A stretch of 64,000 nucleotides of DNA, from contig NZ_BONZ01000062.1 in NCBI RefSeq assembly GCF_016862975.1, forward strand, positions 91,625 to 155,624, given 5' to 3'. Shown here in pieces: positions 34,445-44,610 of this stretch. Made by a program: the position numbers and the translations under genes. Origin of the DNA: Rugosimonospora africana (GTDB lineage Bacteria; Actinomycetota; Actinomycetes; Mycobacteriales; Micromonosporaceae). The notes under the pieces were generated by a model. That model did not search any database, had not been told where the DNA came from, and worked only from the letters and a program-made list of their open reading frames with translations. Within the stretch, counting starts at the first letter, position 1. Each line of letters starts with the position of its first letter.

Positions 34445-34944
34445 CCGTCCGGCCGCTGCGCCTGCTCGGCGATCCGGTACTGCGCACCGTCTGTGACCCG
34501 GTGACGCGCTTCGACGACGACCTGGCCCGGCTCGTCGACGATCTCATCGAGACCGTGCGGCTGCCCGGGCGGGCCGGCCTCGCGGCGCCACAGATCGGCG
34601 TGGGCCTGGCCGTCTTCTCGTACAACCTGGATGGCCGGCTCGGCTACGTCGTCAACCCGCGGATCGTGGAGCTGTCCGGCGAGTACGACGGGCTCGAAGC
34701 GTGCCTGTCGGTGCCGGGCGTGTCGGCCTCCACGCCCCGGGCCAGGCGCGCGGTGGTGGCAGGGGTGGACGTGCACGGCGATCCGGTGGAGGTGTCCGGC
34801 GAGGAGGAAATGGCCCGCTGCCTCCAGCACGAGACCGACCACCTGCAGGGCATCCTGTACTTCGACCGGCTCACCGGCGACGAACGCCGCTCGGCGATCC
34901 GGCAGATCCGGGCCGGGCAGATCGGCTCGCGCCGGGGGCGCTAG
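34441..34944 (+). CDS. def: peptide deformylase, atypical
   Basis: A 167-residue metal-dependent deformylase that removes the N-formyl group from new proteins. Motif 1 is GLAAPQIG near residue 46, motif 2 is EACLS (canonical EGCLS) with the metal Cys, and motif 3 is QHETDH with both His ligands and the catalytic Glu. The Gly to Ala change in motif 2 is unusual. Coupling to a PadR regulator suggests regulated, perhaps accessory, expression. Confidence 0.92.
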   Translation: MTVRPLRLLGDPVLRTVCDPVTRFDDDLARLVDDLIETVRLPGRAGLAAPQIGVGLAVFSYNLDGRLGYVVNPRIVELSGEYDGLEACLSVPGVSASTPRARRAVVAGVDVHGDPVEVSGEEEMARCLQHETDHLQGILYFDRLTGDERRSAIRQIRAGQIGSRRGR

Positions 34945-34973
34945 CGGTAGGTGCCGGGGCGCCAGCGGTACGG

Positions 34974-35780
34974 TCAGGCGTCCGGCCGGCTGGCCACGAA
35001 GATCGCCGTACCGGGAAAAAGCCGGCCGCGCAGCGGGCTCCACTGCCCCCAGATCTCCTCGTGACCGGCCGGCCACTCCGGCTCGATCAGGTCGTCGAAC
35101 CGGAACCCGGCGGCCACCAGCTCCCGGATCCGGTCGCCGAGGGTCCGGTGGTGCTCCACGTACGTGGCCTGCCCGGACTCGTCGTACTCGACGTACGGCC
35201 GCCGGTCGAAGTACGAGTGCGTGGCCACCAGGCCGTTCTCGCTGGGATCGTCGAGGAAGATCCAGCGCATCGGGTGGGTCACCGCGAACACCCAGCGCCC
35301 GCCCGGGCGCAGCACCCGGTACACCTCTCGCATCACGGCGGCGGAGTCGGCCACGAACGGTACGGCGCCGAACGCGGTACACGCGATGTCGAACACCCCG
35401 TCGGCCAGCGGCAGAGCGGTGGCGTCGGCCTGCAGGAGGGGTACCCGCACTCCGGTACTGTCCGCGGCCAGGCGGGCGTGCCGCAGCATGCCGCCGGACA
35501 GGTCCAGGCCCACCACCCGAGCGCCCTGGGTGGCCAGCCACCGAGACGCGGCCGCGGCACCGCAGCCGACCTCGACCACCCGCCGGCCGGCAACCGGGCC
35601 GAGCAGCCCAGCCTCGGCCTCGCGCAGGCCCTCCGGGCACCAGCGGAAGTCCACGTCCCCGAGAAATGTGCCATGTTCGGCCTGATAGTCGTCGGCGTCC
35701 CGATCCCACCAGGAGCGGCTTGCCCGGCGGTTCTCCTCGGGAGATACGGCTCGCCGGGTCGCCCCGGGCTCGCAACTCAT
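34974..35780 (-). CDS. class I SAM-dependent methyltransferase
   Basis: A 268-residue methyltransferase with VVEVGCGAAAASRWLA near residue 68 as the SAM motif I, GLDLSGGMLRHA as motif II, and VYRVLRPGGRWVF as the post-motif. The N-terminus SWWDRDADDYQAEHG is typical of a group found next to rpsA in actinobacteria (recalled). ATG at 35780. Divergent from rpsA. Substrate unknown. Confidence 0.9.
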   Translation of the reverse strand: MSCEPGATRRAVSPEENRRASRSWWDRDADDYQAEHGTFLGDVDFRWCPEGLREAEAGLLGPVAGRRVVEVGCGAAAASRWLATQGARVVGLDLSGGMLRHARLAADSTGVRVPLLQADATALPLADGVFDIACTAFGAVPFVADSAAVMREVYRVLRPGGRWVFAVTHPMRWIFLDDPSENGLVATHSYFDRRPYVEYDESGQATYVEHHRTLGDRIRELVAAGFRFDDLIEPEWPAGHEEIWGQWSPLRGRLFPGTAIFVASRPDA

Positions 35781-35814
35781 CCCGAATACAGTACGCGTCG
35801 GCGAGCCAGAGGGC

Positions 35815-35845
35815 TTGCACGCTGTGCGGATGCGCACGGTAAGCT
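35815..35845 (+). promoter_or_regulatory. candidate rpsA promoter
   Basis: TTGCAC and TAAGCT, 19 bp apart, lie about 160 bp before rpsA. The spacer holds GTGCG-GATG-CGCAC, a small palindrome. A long leader follows, with a 52-codon open frame (35851-36009). Confidence 0.4.
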
Positions 35846-36005
35846 AGTCAATGCACTCGTGGGCGCGTATCTCGGTAGGGAGCAGGTCCGCGGCCGCCGG
35901 CACGCTACCAACGAAACTTCTGGGGGATTTCGCTGGGACGCGCCCGCGGCGAGCCCGCGACGCACCAGGTTCGCCCGACATAATTCGACCGGAGCAACAG
36001 CCCAC

Positions 36006-37496
36006 ATGACGAGCAGCATCGAGGCCACCTCGAGCGCCAGCAACAACAAGGTCGCCGTCGACGACTTCAACTCCGAGGAAGCCTTCCTCGCAGCGATCGA
36101 CGAGACCATCAAGTACTTCAACGACGGTGACATCGTGGAGGGCACCGTCGTCAAGGTCGACCGGGACGAGGTCCTGCTCGACATCGGCTACAAGACCGAG
36201 GGCGTCATCCCCTCGCGCGAGTTGTCGATCAAGCACGACGTCGATCCGGCCGAGGTTGTTTCGATCAATGACCACATCGAGGCCCTGGTCCTTCAGAAGG
36301 AGGACAAGGAAGGCCGCCTGATCCTCTCGAAGAAGCGTGCGCAGTACGAGCGCGCGTGGGGCACGATCGAGAAGATCAAGGAGGACGACGGCGTCGTCCG
36401 CGGTTCGGTCATCGAGGTGGTCAAGGGCGGCCTCATCCTGGACATCGGCCTGCGCGGCTTCCTGCCCGCGTCGCTGGTCGAGATGCGTCGCGTCCGTGAT
36501 CTCCAGCCGTACGTCGGCCGGGAGCTTGAGGCGAAGATCATCGAGCTGGACAAGAACCGCAACAACGTGGTCCTGTCCCGCCGCGCCTACCTCGAGCAGA
36601 CCCAGTCCGAGGTGCGCACCGAGTTCCTCAACAAGCTGCAGAAGGGCCAGGTCCGCAAGGGCGTGGTCTCGTCGATCGTCAACTTCGGTGCCTTCGTGGA
36701 CCTGGGCGGCGTTGACGGCCTGGTGCACGTCTCCGAGCTGTCCTGGAAGCACATCGACCACCCGTCCGAGGTCGTCGAGGTGGGCCAGGAGGTCGAGGTC
36801 GAGGTGCTCGACGTCGACCTGGAGCGCGAGCGGGTGTCCCTGTCGCTGAAGGCGACCCAGGAAGACCCGTGGCGCCAGTTCGCCCGCACGCACGCGATCC
36901 AGCAGATCGTCCCCGGTAAGGTCACCAAGCTCGTGCCGTTCGGCGCCTTCGTCCGGGTGGACGACGGCATCGAGGGCCTGGTGCACATCTCCGAGCTGGC
37001 CGAGCGCCACGTGGAGATTCCGGAGCAGGTCGTGCAGGTCGGCTCGGACGTCATGGTGAAGGTCATCGACATCGACCTGGAGCGTCGCCGGATCTCGCTG
37101 TCGCTCAAGCAGGCCAACGAGGGCTTCGTCGAGGGCGAGGAGCACTTCGACCCGACCCTCTACGGCATGTCGGCCACCTACGACAACGAGGGCAACTACA
37201 TCTACCCGGACGGCTTCGACCCGGAGACCGGGGAGTGGCTGGAAGGCTTCGACAAGCAGCGCGAGGAGTGGGAGCGGCAGTACGCCGAGGCCCGCGTGCG
37301 CTGGGAGGCCCACACCAAGCAGGTTCAGAGCGCCCGTGCGGCGGACGCGGCGGCGGAGCCGGCCACCGGCGGCGGTGGCCCGGTCAGCTCCGCGACCCCG
37401 ACGCCCGCGAAGGCGGCCGAGGAGCCGTCGGGCACCCTGGCCACCGACGAGGCGCTCGCCGCGCTGCGGGAGAAGCTCGCGGGCGGCAAGAGCTGA
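36006..37496 (+). CDS. rpsA: 30S ribosomal protein S1
   Basis: A 496-residue S1 with four S1 RNA-binding domains beginning near residues 40 (GDIVEGTVVKVDRDEVLLD), 125 (VVRGSVIEVVKGGLILD), 212 (GQVRKGVVSSIVNFGAFVD) and 300 (PGKVTKLVPFGAFVRVD), and an Ala/Glu-rich C-terminal tail. It brings mRNA to the 30S subunit. ATG at 36006. Its codon use is much stricter than that of the accessory genes, as expected for high expression. Confidence 0.97.
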   Translation: MTSSIEATSSASNNKVAVDDFNSEEAFLAAIDETIKYFNDGDIVEGTVVKVDRDEVLLDIGYKTEGVIPSRELSIKHDVDPAEVVSINDHIEALVLQKEDKEGRLILSKKRAQYERAWGTIEKIKEDDGVVRGSVIEVVKGGLILDIGLRGFLPASLVEMRRVRDLQPYVGRELEAKIIELDKNRNNVVLSRRAYLEQTQSEVRTEFLNKLQKGQVRKGVVSSIVNFGAFVDLGGVDGLVHVSELSWKHIDHPSEVVEVGQEVEVEVLDVDLERERVSLSLKATQEDPWRQFARTHAIQQIVPGKVTKLVPFGAFVRVDDGIEGLVHISELAERHVEIPEQVVQVGSDVMVKVIDIDLERRRISLSLKQANEGFVEGEEHFDPTLYGMSATYDNEGNYIYPDGFDPETGEWLEGFDKQREEWERQYAEARVRWEAHTKQVQSARAADAAAEPATGGGGPVSSATPTPAKAAEEPSGTLATDEALAALREKLAGGKS

Positions 37497-37518
37497 GCCA
37501 ACCGGTCAGCGTCACGCG

Positions 37519-37560
37519 GCGCGGCCCCGGCCCGGAGGTTTCCGGACCGGGGCCGCGCCG
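37519..37560 (+). terminator. rpsA terminator
   Basis: GGCGCGGCCCCGG and CCGGGGCCGCGCC form a perfect 13-bp stem around an inner CCGGAGGTTTCCGG hairpin, 20 bp after the stop and followed by GTTTGTG. A strong GC-rich actinobacterial terminator. Confidence 0.75.
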
Positions 37561-37659
37561 TTTGTGCGGGCGCCGTTTGTGCGAGGCGGCTTTGCATGGG
37601 CGGCTTCGTGTGGACGGCGGGGAGCGGGGGATGCCGCCGGTACTCCGGCCGGTAGGCTC

Positions 37660-38256
37660 ATGATCGTGAAGGTCGGACTGACCGGTGGCATCGGGGCTGG
37701 CAAGAGCGAGGTGGCCAGGCGGCTGGCCGAACTCGGTGCTCAGGTGATCGATGCCGACAAGCTCGCCCGTGAGGTGGTCGCGCCCGGCACGGACGGCCTC
37801 GCCGAGGTGGTGGCCGCGTTTGGGCCCGAGGTGCTCGGTCCGGACGGCGCGCTGGACCGCCCGGCTCTGGGCCGGCGGGTGTTCGGCGATGACGAGGCCC
37901 GGCGCCGGTTGGAATCGATCATCCATCCGCGGGTACGGGCCCGGACGGCTGAGTTGGTCGCCGCGCAGCCGCCGGACGCGGTGGTCGTCAATGACGTACC
38001 GCTGCTGGTCGAGGCGGGGCTGGCGAAAGGCTTCGACCTGGTCGTGGTGGTACTGGCGGACGAGGCCGCGAGGGTACGGCGGCTGGTCGAGGTCCGCGGC
38101 ATGAGCGAGGACGAGGCGCGGTCACGGATCGCCGCGCAGGCCACCGACGAGCAGCGCCGTGCGGCCGCGGACGTGATCCTGCACAACGACGGCACGCTGG
38201 ACGAGCTGCGCGCGGCGGTCGACGACCTGTGGCGCGAGCGGCTGAATCCGGCCTGA
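37660..38256 (+). CDS. coaE: dephospho-CoA kinase
   Basis: A 198-residue P-loop kinase for the last step of coenzyme A synthesis. Walker A is GGIGAGKS near residue 9, DADKLAREVV follows, then SIIHPRVR and NDVPLLVEAG, all CoaE signatures. ATG at 37660; GTG at 37666 is an alternative. The long C-terminal extension seen in mycobacterial CoaE is absent. It follows rpsA as in other actinobacteria. Confidence 0.95.
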   Translation: MIVKVGLTGGIGAGKSEVARRLAELGAQVIDADKLAREVVAPGTDGLAEVVAAFGPEVLGPDGALDRPALGRRVFGDDEARRRLESIIHPRVRARTAELVAAQPPDAVVVNDVPLLVEAGLAKGFDLVVVVLADEAARVRRLVEVRGMSEDEARSRIAAQATDEQRRAAADVILHNDGTLDELRAAVDDLWRERLNPA

Positions 38257-38870
38257 CCCGGGCGATCCGGCCGGGCCGCCCGTGCCGGCGGGCATCGTGC
38301 GCTGGCGGCTGGCGGCTGGCGGGCGCTGGCGGCTGGCGGGCGCTGGCGGGCGGCGGGGTGGCCGGGCAGCGGGCGCTGGAGGGTGGGTCGCGAGTACCGC
38401 GGGCAGCGGGGTGGCCCGGCAGCGGGCGCTGGTGGATAGCGAGCGCGGCTGAGTGGCGGGTGCCGGCGCATAGCGGGTGCTGGTAGAAAGCGGGCATCGG
38501 TGCGTGGCCTGGCATCAGTGGGTAGCGGGCGCCGGGCCTGACGCGGCGACGAACGAGGGAATCAGGGCTGGAACGCAAGGCAGCTCGCGGCGGCCGGTCT
38601 GCGCGATGCGCGCGAACCGCAACGGGTGCGCTCACCGGCGCTTCGCCGGGTGCTGCAACCCATGCGCCGGGCGGGACCGGCCGGTGTGGAGGTCCGGTCG
38701 TCGCTCCGGTCGGCCGCCGCGAGCGGCCCACGTGTTGACGGTATCGCGGTGATCTCTGACACACAATCGCAATGTTGAAGCCGATCGTGCACATCGCGTC
38801 GTCAGTGTCCGATTCGGCCTGACTGACGTTGTCGGGCGGTTCGAGGCGGCCCGAGGCCACAGCCATGGAA
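38257..38870. other. 643-bp gap before uvrB: tandem repeats, no gene seen
   Basis: Bases 38299-38360 are made of GCGCTGGCGGCTGGCGG-like units. A 27-bp direct repeat (GCGGGGTGGCCGGGCAGCGG onward) lies at 38353-38379 and 38406-38432, and AGCGGGYGCYGG words recur to about 38550. The rest, up to the uvrB promoter, has mixed composition and no convincing frame on either strand. Confidence 0.6.
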
Positions 38871-38893
38871 GTGTCAGAGGGCGGGCGTACGGT
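38871..38893 (+). promoter_or_regulatory. RecA-NDp-like DNA-damage promoter of uvrB
   Basis: GTGTCAGAG-N8-TACGGT closely fits the mycobacterial RecA-NDp consensus (TTGTCAGTG-N8-TAGNNT) recognised by PafBC. The -10 ends 6 bp before the uvrB ATG, so the mRNA should be leaderless. No LexA-type GAAC-N4-GTTC site was seen nearby. Confidence 0.6.
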
Positions 38894-38899
38894 TGTTTC

Positions 38900-40999
<2,100 letters not shown>

Positions 41000-41008
41000 T
41001 CCCGGCGC

Positions 41009-41039
41009 GATCCGGTCGGCGACCTAAGCCGACCGGATC
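41009..41039 (+). terminator. uvrB terminator
   Basis: GATCCGGTCGGC and GCCGACCGGATC pair perfectly (12 bp) around a GACCTAA loop, 10 bp after the uvrB stop. No U-tract. Confidence 0.7.
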
Positions 41040-41092
41040 CCGCGCTGAGCCGGGTGGCTGGCCGGCGCACCCGGCGGCTCGGCGGCTCGCGC

Positions 41093-41380
41093 TCACACGT
41101 CGGTGAAGTGCTCGACGTGGGGAGGCTGGGCGAAGTACGGCCCGATCAGCCCGCGCCAGACCCCGAAGCGTTCTGTGCCACGAAAGTTCTTCTCGTGCGC
41201 CTCGACGGAGTCCCACTCGACCAACAGCACGAACCGCGACGGGCTCTCCACACCCCGGGTCATCCGGACCGATTGGAGTCCGGGCGTGGTGGCCAGTGTC
41301 TCGCGGGCTTTCCCGTAGGCGGCGACGAACTCGTCTTCGGTACCGGGGATGACGTCGATCAGAGCGACTTCCAAGACCAT
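41093..41380 (-). CDS. antibiotic biosynthesis monooxygenase (ABM) domain protein
   Basis: A 95-residue dimeric ferredoxin-like fold protein of the ABM type: VALIDVIPGTEDEFVAAY at the start, then GLQSVRMTRGVE and FVLLVEWDSVEAHE. Members are cofactor-free oxygenases, haem-degrading enzymes or simple binding proteins; which one applies cannot be told. Convergent with uvrB, downstream of its terminator. Confidence 0.85.
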   Translation of the reverse strand: MVLEVALIDVIPGTEDEFVAAYGKARETLATTPGLQSVRMTRGVESPSRFVLLVEWDSVEAHEKNFRGTERFGVWRGLIGPYFAQPPHVEHFTDV

Positions 41381-41515
41381 GCCGCGCAGACTGCCACACC
41401 GGTCTGGTGTTGACCAGGTCCTGAGCGCGCCCGCAGACCTCGCGTTGTGTGATGTCCACGATCATCGGGACCCCTACTCGCGCTCGACCCGGGTTATCGG
41501 CGACAATGGGAACGC

Positions 41516-41627
41516 AGGAGGGGAGTACTCCCTTGTGACGGCGTCGTCAGCACGGTGGCTGAGGTCACCCGGCGCCGTCAGTCACCGAGGCGCTGGAGAC
41601 ACCGGCCGGTGGCGGAGGAGACCTCCG
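41516..41627 (+). ncRNA. yybP-ykoY manganese riboswitch
   Basis: The leader of the TerC gene shows the conserved elements in order: GGAGGGGAGTA, then GCGTCGTCA, TGAGGTCACCCGGC and a closing GAGACCTCC. P1 pairs GGAGG (41517-41521) with CCTCC (41622-41626). These are signatures of the Mn2+-sensing yybP-ykoY family, which commonly precedes terC. A GGAG (41627-41630) abuts the closing stem, so metal binding could govern ribosome access. Confidence 0.85.
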
Positions 41628-41661
41628 GAGTCACGTCATGTGGTTTCGGAGGTTAGACACG

Positions 41662-42690
41662 GTGCACGTATCGCTCCTGATGTGGACGGTCAGCCTGGTC
41701 GGGCTGGTCGCGCTCCTCGCGGTAGACCTGCTGATCATTGGCCGTCGGCCGCACACGCCCCCCATTCGCGAATCGGTTCTCTGGGTGGCGTTCTACGTCG
41801 GGTTAGCGGTGTTGTTCGGCATCGGCATATCCCTCTGGTACGGCGGCCGGTACGGGGGCGAGTTCTTCGCCGGGTGGCTCACCGAGTACAGCCTGTCCGT
41901 GGACAACCTGTTCGTGTTCGTCATCATCATGAGCAGATTCCGAACCCCCCGGGCGTATCAGCAGAAAGCGCTGCTCATCGGCATCGGGTTCGCGCTGGTG
42001 ATGCGGGGGCTGTTCATCGCCGTGGGAGCGGCGGCACTGAACCGGTTTGAGTGGATCTTCTACTTCTTCGGCTTCTTCCTCCTCTACACCGCGGTCAACC
42101 TCGCCCGGCAGGGCTCGGACGAGCCAGCGGAATTCAAGGAGAACCCGGTCCTCCGCTGGTTCCGCCGGGTGCTGCCGCTGTCGCGGGAGTACCACCAGGC
42201 TCGGCTGGTGGTGCGGGTCAATGGTCGTACCGTGTTCACTCCCATGCTGATCGTCATGGTAGCGCTGGGTACCACAGATTTGATCTTCGCACTCGACTCG
42301 ATCCCGGCCATCTTCGGCCTGACCAAGCAGGCGTACCTCGTCTTCACCGCCAACGTCTTCGCCCTGATGGGCCTGCGGCAGCTGTACTTCCTGCTGGGCA
42401 ATCTGCTCGACCGGCTGGTGTACCTGTCGGCCGGCCTCGCCGCGATCCTCGGTTTCATCGGGGTCAAGCTGATCCTGGAGGCGTTGCACAGCAATGAGCT
42501 GCCGTTCCTCAACGGTGGCCGGCCGATCTCCTGGGCGCCGCACATTCCGATCTGGCTGTCCCTGGCGGTGATCGTCGGCGCGCTGGCGCTCGCGACGGTG
42601 GCAAGCCTGATCAAGGCGCGTCGCGACGAGGCGAAGCAGGCGATCGAGCCCAAACCCGAACCCGTGGAGGGCAGCGGCACCGCGCGGTGA
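41662..42690 (+). CDS. TerC family membrane protein, probable Mn2+ exporter
   Basis: A 342-residue integral membrane protein with about nine hydrophobic segments. Diagnostic TerC stretches are LTEYSLSVDNLFVFVIIM near residue 76 and DLIFALDSIPAIFG near 206, whose acidic residues bind the metal. TerC proteins of this class relieve manganese excess, in line with the riboswitch upstream. GTG at 41662 has GGAGG nine bases upstream; ATG at 41638 adds eight residues and follows a GGAG next to the riboswitch, so the start is open. Confidence 0.92.
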   Translation: MHVSLLMWTVSLVGLVALLAVDLLIIGRRPHTPPIRESVLWVAFYVGLAVLFGIGISLWYGGRYGGEFFAGWLTEYSLSVDNLFVFVIIMSRFRTPRAYQQKALLIGIGFALVMRGLFIAVGAAALNRFEWIFYFFGFFLLYTAVNLARQGSDEPAEFKENPVLRWFRRVLPLSREYHQARLVVRVNGRTVFTPMLIVMVALGTTDLIFALDSIPAIFGLTKQAYLVFTANVFALMGLRQLYFLLGNLLDRLVYLSAGLAAILGFIGVKLILEALHSNELPFLNGGRPISWAPHIPIWLSLAVIVGALALATVASLIKARRDEAKQAIEPKPEPVEGSGTAR

Positions 42691-42721
42691 CCGGGCCGGG
42701 GCGCCAGCGACCGGGGGTAGG

Positions 42722-42843
42722 GCCGCCAGGGCCGCCCGGTTTGTGGGCGGGCCGGTCAAGCGGCCGGGGGAGAAGAGAGCTACTGCCGCCAGGGCCGCCC
42801 GGTTTGTGGGCGGGCCGGCCAGGCGGCCGGGGAGAAGAGAGCT
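42722..42843. repeat. 60-bp tandem direct repeat upstream of the phosphatase gene
   Basis: Copies at 42722-42781 and 42785-42843, each GCCGCCAGGGCCGCCCGG ... GAGAAGAGAGCT, differ at a few positions and one base of length. GGCCGCCCGG-TTTGTG-GGCGGGCC within each could form a hairpin. They end 16 bp before the phosphatase start. Confidence 0.8.
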
Positions 42844-42859
42844 GAGGCAGACTGATCCG

Positions 42860-43654
42860 GTGACCGAGCTGCGGCGATCTCTGGGACTGGCGGGCGCGCC
42901 GAACACCCGGGACCTGGGCGGGCTGCCGGCGGACGGCGGCGTGGTACGCGACGGACTGGTGTACCGGGCGCCGGCCTTGGGCCGGCTTACCGACACCGAC
43001 GTCGACCGGCTCGGCCGGTGCGGACTGACCGACCTGCTCGACCTGCGTCACGGCAGCGAGATCGACGTGGCGCCGCCGGACCGGCTCCCGGCCGGCCCGC
43101 AGGTCGCGCACATTCCGATCTTCGACCCGGCGCACCCGGTGTTCACCTATGTCGCGGCCGTGCTGCTCGGCCATGACCTGTCCGCGCATGAGGGGCTGGG
43201 CGCCGAGGGTACGCCCGGCGCCATGCGCGCGATCTACCGGTGGTTCGTCGCGTCGCCGGCCGGCCGTGCCGGGTTCGCGACCGCGATGAACCGCGTCGCC
43301 GATGCCACCGGCCCGCTGCTGTACCACTGCAGCGCCGGCAAGGACCGCACCGGCTGGCTCAGCGCCATCCTGCTGTCCGCGCTCGGTGCCGACCGGGACA
43401 CCGTGCGCGCCGACTACCTGCTGAGCAACGAGGTCTCGGCGGCCGGCAACGAGGCCATCCTCGCCGCGATGGCCGAGCGCCGGGGCGTGGATCCGGAGGT
43501 ACTGCGCCCGGTGCTGGCGGCCGCGCCGGAGTACCTCGACGAGGCGTTCAACCAGGTCGATCGTGACTTCGGTTCGATGGACGGGTACCTGCGAGTCGGG
43601 CTCGACCTCGACGACGCCGTCATCGCGCGGCTGCGCGACCGGCTGGTGGACTGA
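42860..43654 (+). CDS. tyrosine phosphatase, IphP/DSP-like family
   Basis: A 264-residue protein-tyrosine/lipid phosphatase. The P-loop HCSAGKDRTG lies near residue 156, with Cys nucleophile and Arg. NTRDLGGLPADGG near residue 15 is the second family hallmark. The P-loop Lys and the overall form match bacterial PTPs such as mycobacterial PtpB. GTG at 42860 follows the tandem repeat; the longer frame runs through it. Substrate unknown. Confidence 0.93.
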   Translation: MTELRRSLGLAGAPNTRDLGGLPADGGVVRDGLVYRAPALGRLTDTDVDRLGRCGLTDLLDLRHGSEIDVAPPDRLPAGPQVAHIPIFDPAHPVFTYVAAVLLGHDLSAHEGLGAEGTPGAMRAIYRWFVASPAGRAGFATAMNRVADATGPLLYHCSAGKDRTGWLSAILLSALGADRDTVRADYLLSNEVSAAGNEAILAAMAERRGVDPEVLRPVLAAAPEYLDEAFNQVDRDFGSMDGYLRVGLDLDDAVIARLRDRLVD

Positions 43655-43672
43655 CGCCCGCCCTGCCGATCG

Positions 43673-43775
43673 CTCGCCGGCTGGGCCGAGCCTCAAAGGC
43701 CCGGACCACGCTCGCCGGCTGAACCGAAAGACCCGGACCACGCTCGGCGGTTGAGCCCGAAGGGCCCGGACCACG
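43673..43775. repeat. three tandem repeats ending GGCCCGGACCACG
   Basis: Units at 43673-43710, 43711-43742 and 43743-43775, each CTCG(C/G)CGG(C/T)TG ... CCCGGACCACG, fill the gap between the convergent phosphatase and serine hydrolase genes. Possibly a run of imperfect terminators. Confidence 0.65.
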
Positions 43776-43782
43776 CCGAGGG

Positions 43783-44610
43783 TCAGGCTCCCCGGGCGCT
43801 CCAGCTCGCCCGCGCGACGCGCGCGACCAGGTCGCAGGCCGCGTCCCGGCCGTCGGCTCCGGCGGTGCCGGCCAGCGGCGTGCTGGTGCACACCACGATC
43901 GTGTACGGGTCGGCGTCCCGCGGGAACACCACGCCGGCCGCGTGACGGATGCCCGGTACCCAGCCGTTCTTGTGCGCCACCCGGGCATCGGGCGGCAGGC
44001 CGGCGGCCAGGTCCTCGCGGTGCTCCTGAGCCTGGAGGGTGGCCAGCATCCGGGCGGTACCGTCCGGGCCGGCCAGCGTACCGGTGGCCAACGCGTCCAG
44101 CAGCCGGCCCAGGTCGGCCGCGGTGACCAGGTTGTCGACCCCGGCCTCCCGGGCGGCCGCGTCCTCGATGCCGCGCGGTGTCGTGCTGTGCGTGGCGCCG
44201 GCCAGCCGCCAGACCTGCGCCACCTCCTCGGCGCCGGTGTGGGCCAGCACGATGTTGGTGGCGAAGTTGCTGGACCGCACGATCATCCGCTCGGCCAGCC
44301 AGCCCAGGCTCGCCTCGCCGTCCAGCCGGTCCCACACCGCGTCGTCGTTGTCGTCGTGCGGGCCGGCCAGGCTGAACTCGGGCGCGCCCGGCAACGCGGA
44401 GGCGAACTGGTTGCGCACCGGTACCGGCGCGTCGAGGTCCAGCCGGCCGGCCTCGTGCGCCCGGTGCAGCGCCGCGAGCACGGCAACCTTCATCGTGCTC
44501 GCGGCATAATGCCGCTCGTTCTCCAGCCGTGCGTACCGAGGGATGGCAGAGCCGAGCGGCGCGTACCAGACCGAGATCGTGCCGGGTACGTCGTCGAGTC
44601 CGTCGATCAC
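43783..44610 (-). CDS. class A beta-lactamase-related serine hydrolase
   Basis: A 275-residue penicillin-recognising serine hydrolase. SxxK is seen as ASTMK near residue 38, SxN as RSSNFATN, and the KTG-equivalent as HKNGW. No signal peptide is present at the GTG start (44610), so a cytosolic form is implied unless the upstream frame is used. The start overlaps the typA stop (GTGA). It could be a beta-lactamase relative or a peptidase; the KNG variant makes classical resistance uncertain. Confidence 0.85.
   Translation of the reverse strand: MIDGLDDVPGTISVWYAPLGSAIPRYARLENERHYAASTMKVAVLAALHRAHEAGRLDLDAPVPVRNQFASALPGAPEFSLAGPHDDNDDAVWDRLDGEASLGWLAERMIVRSSNFATNIVLAHTGAEEVAQVWRLAGATHSTTPRGIEDAAAREAGVDNLVTAADLGRLLDALATGTLAGPDGTARMLATLQAQEHREDLAAGLPPDARVAHKNGWVPGIRHAAGVVFPRDADPYTIVVCTSTPLAGTAGADGRDAACDLVARVARASWSARGA

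Noticed and set aside
38290..38560. CRISPR array or integron-like repeats
   Set aside because: Units vary in length and sequence with no constant spacer, and there are no cas or integrase genes.
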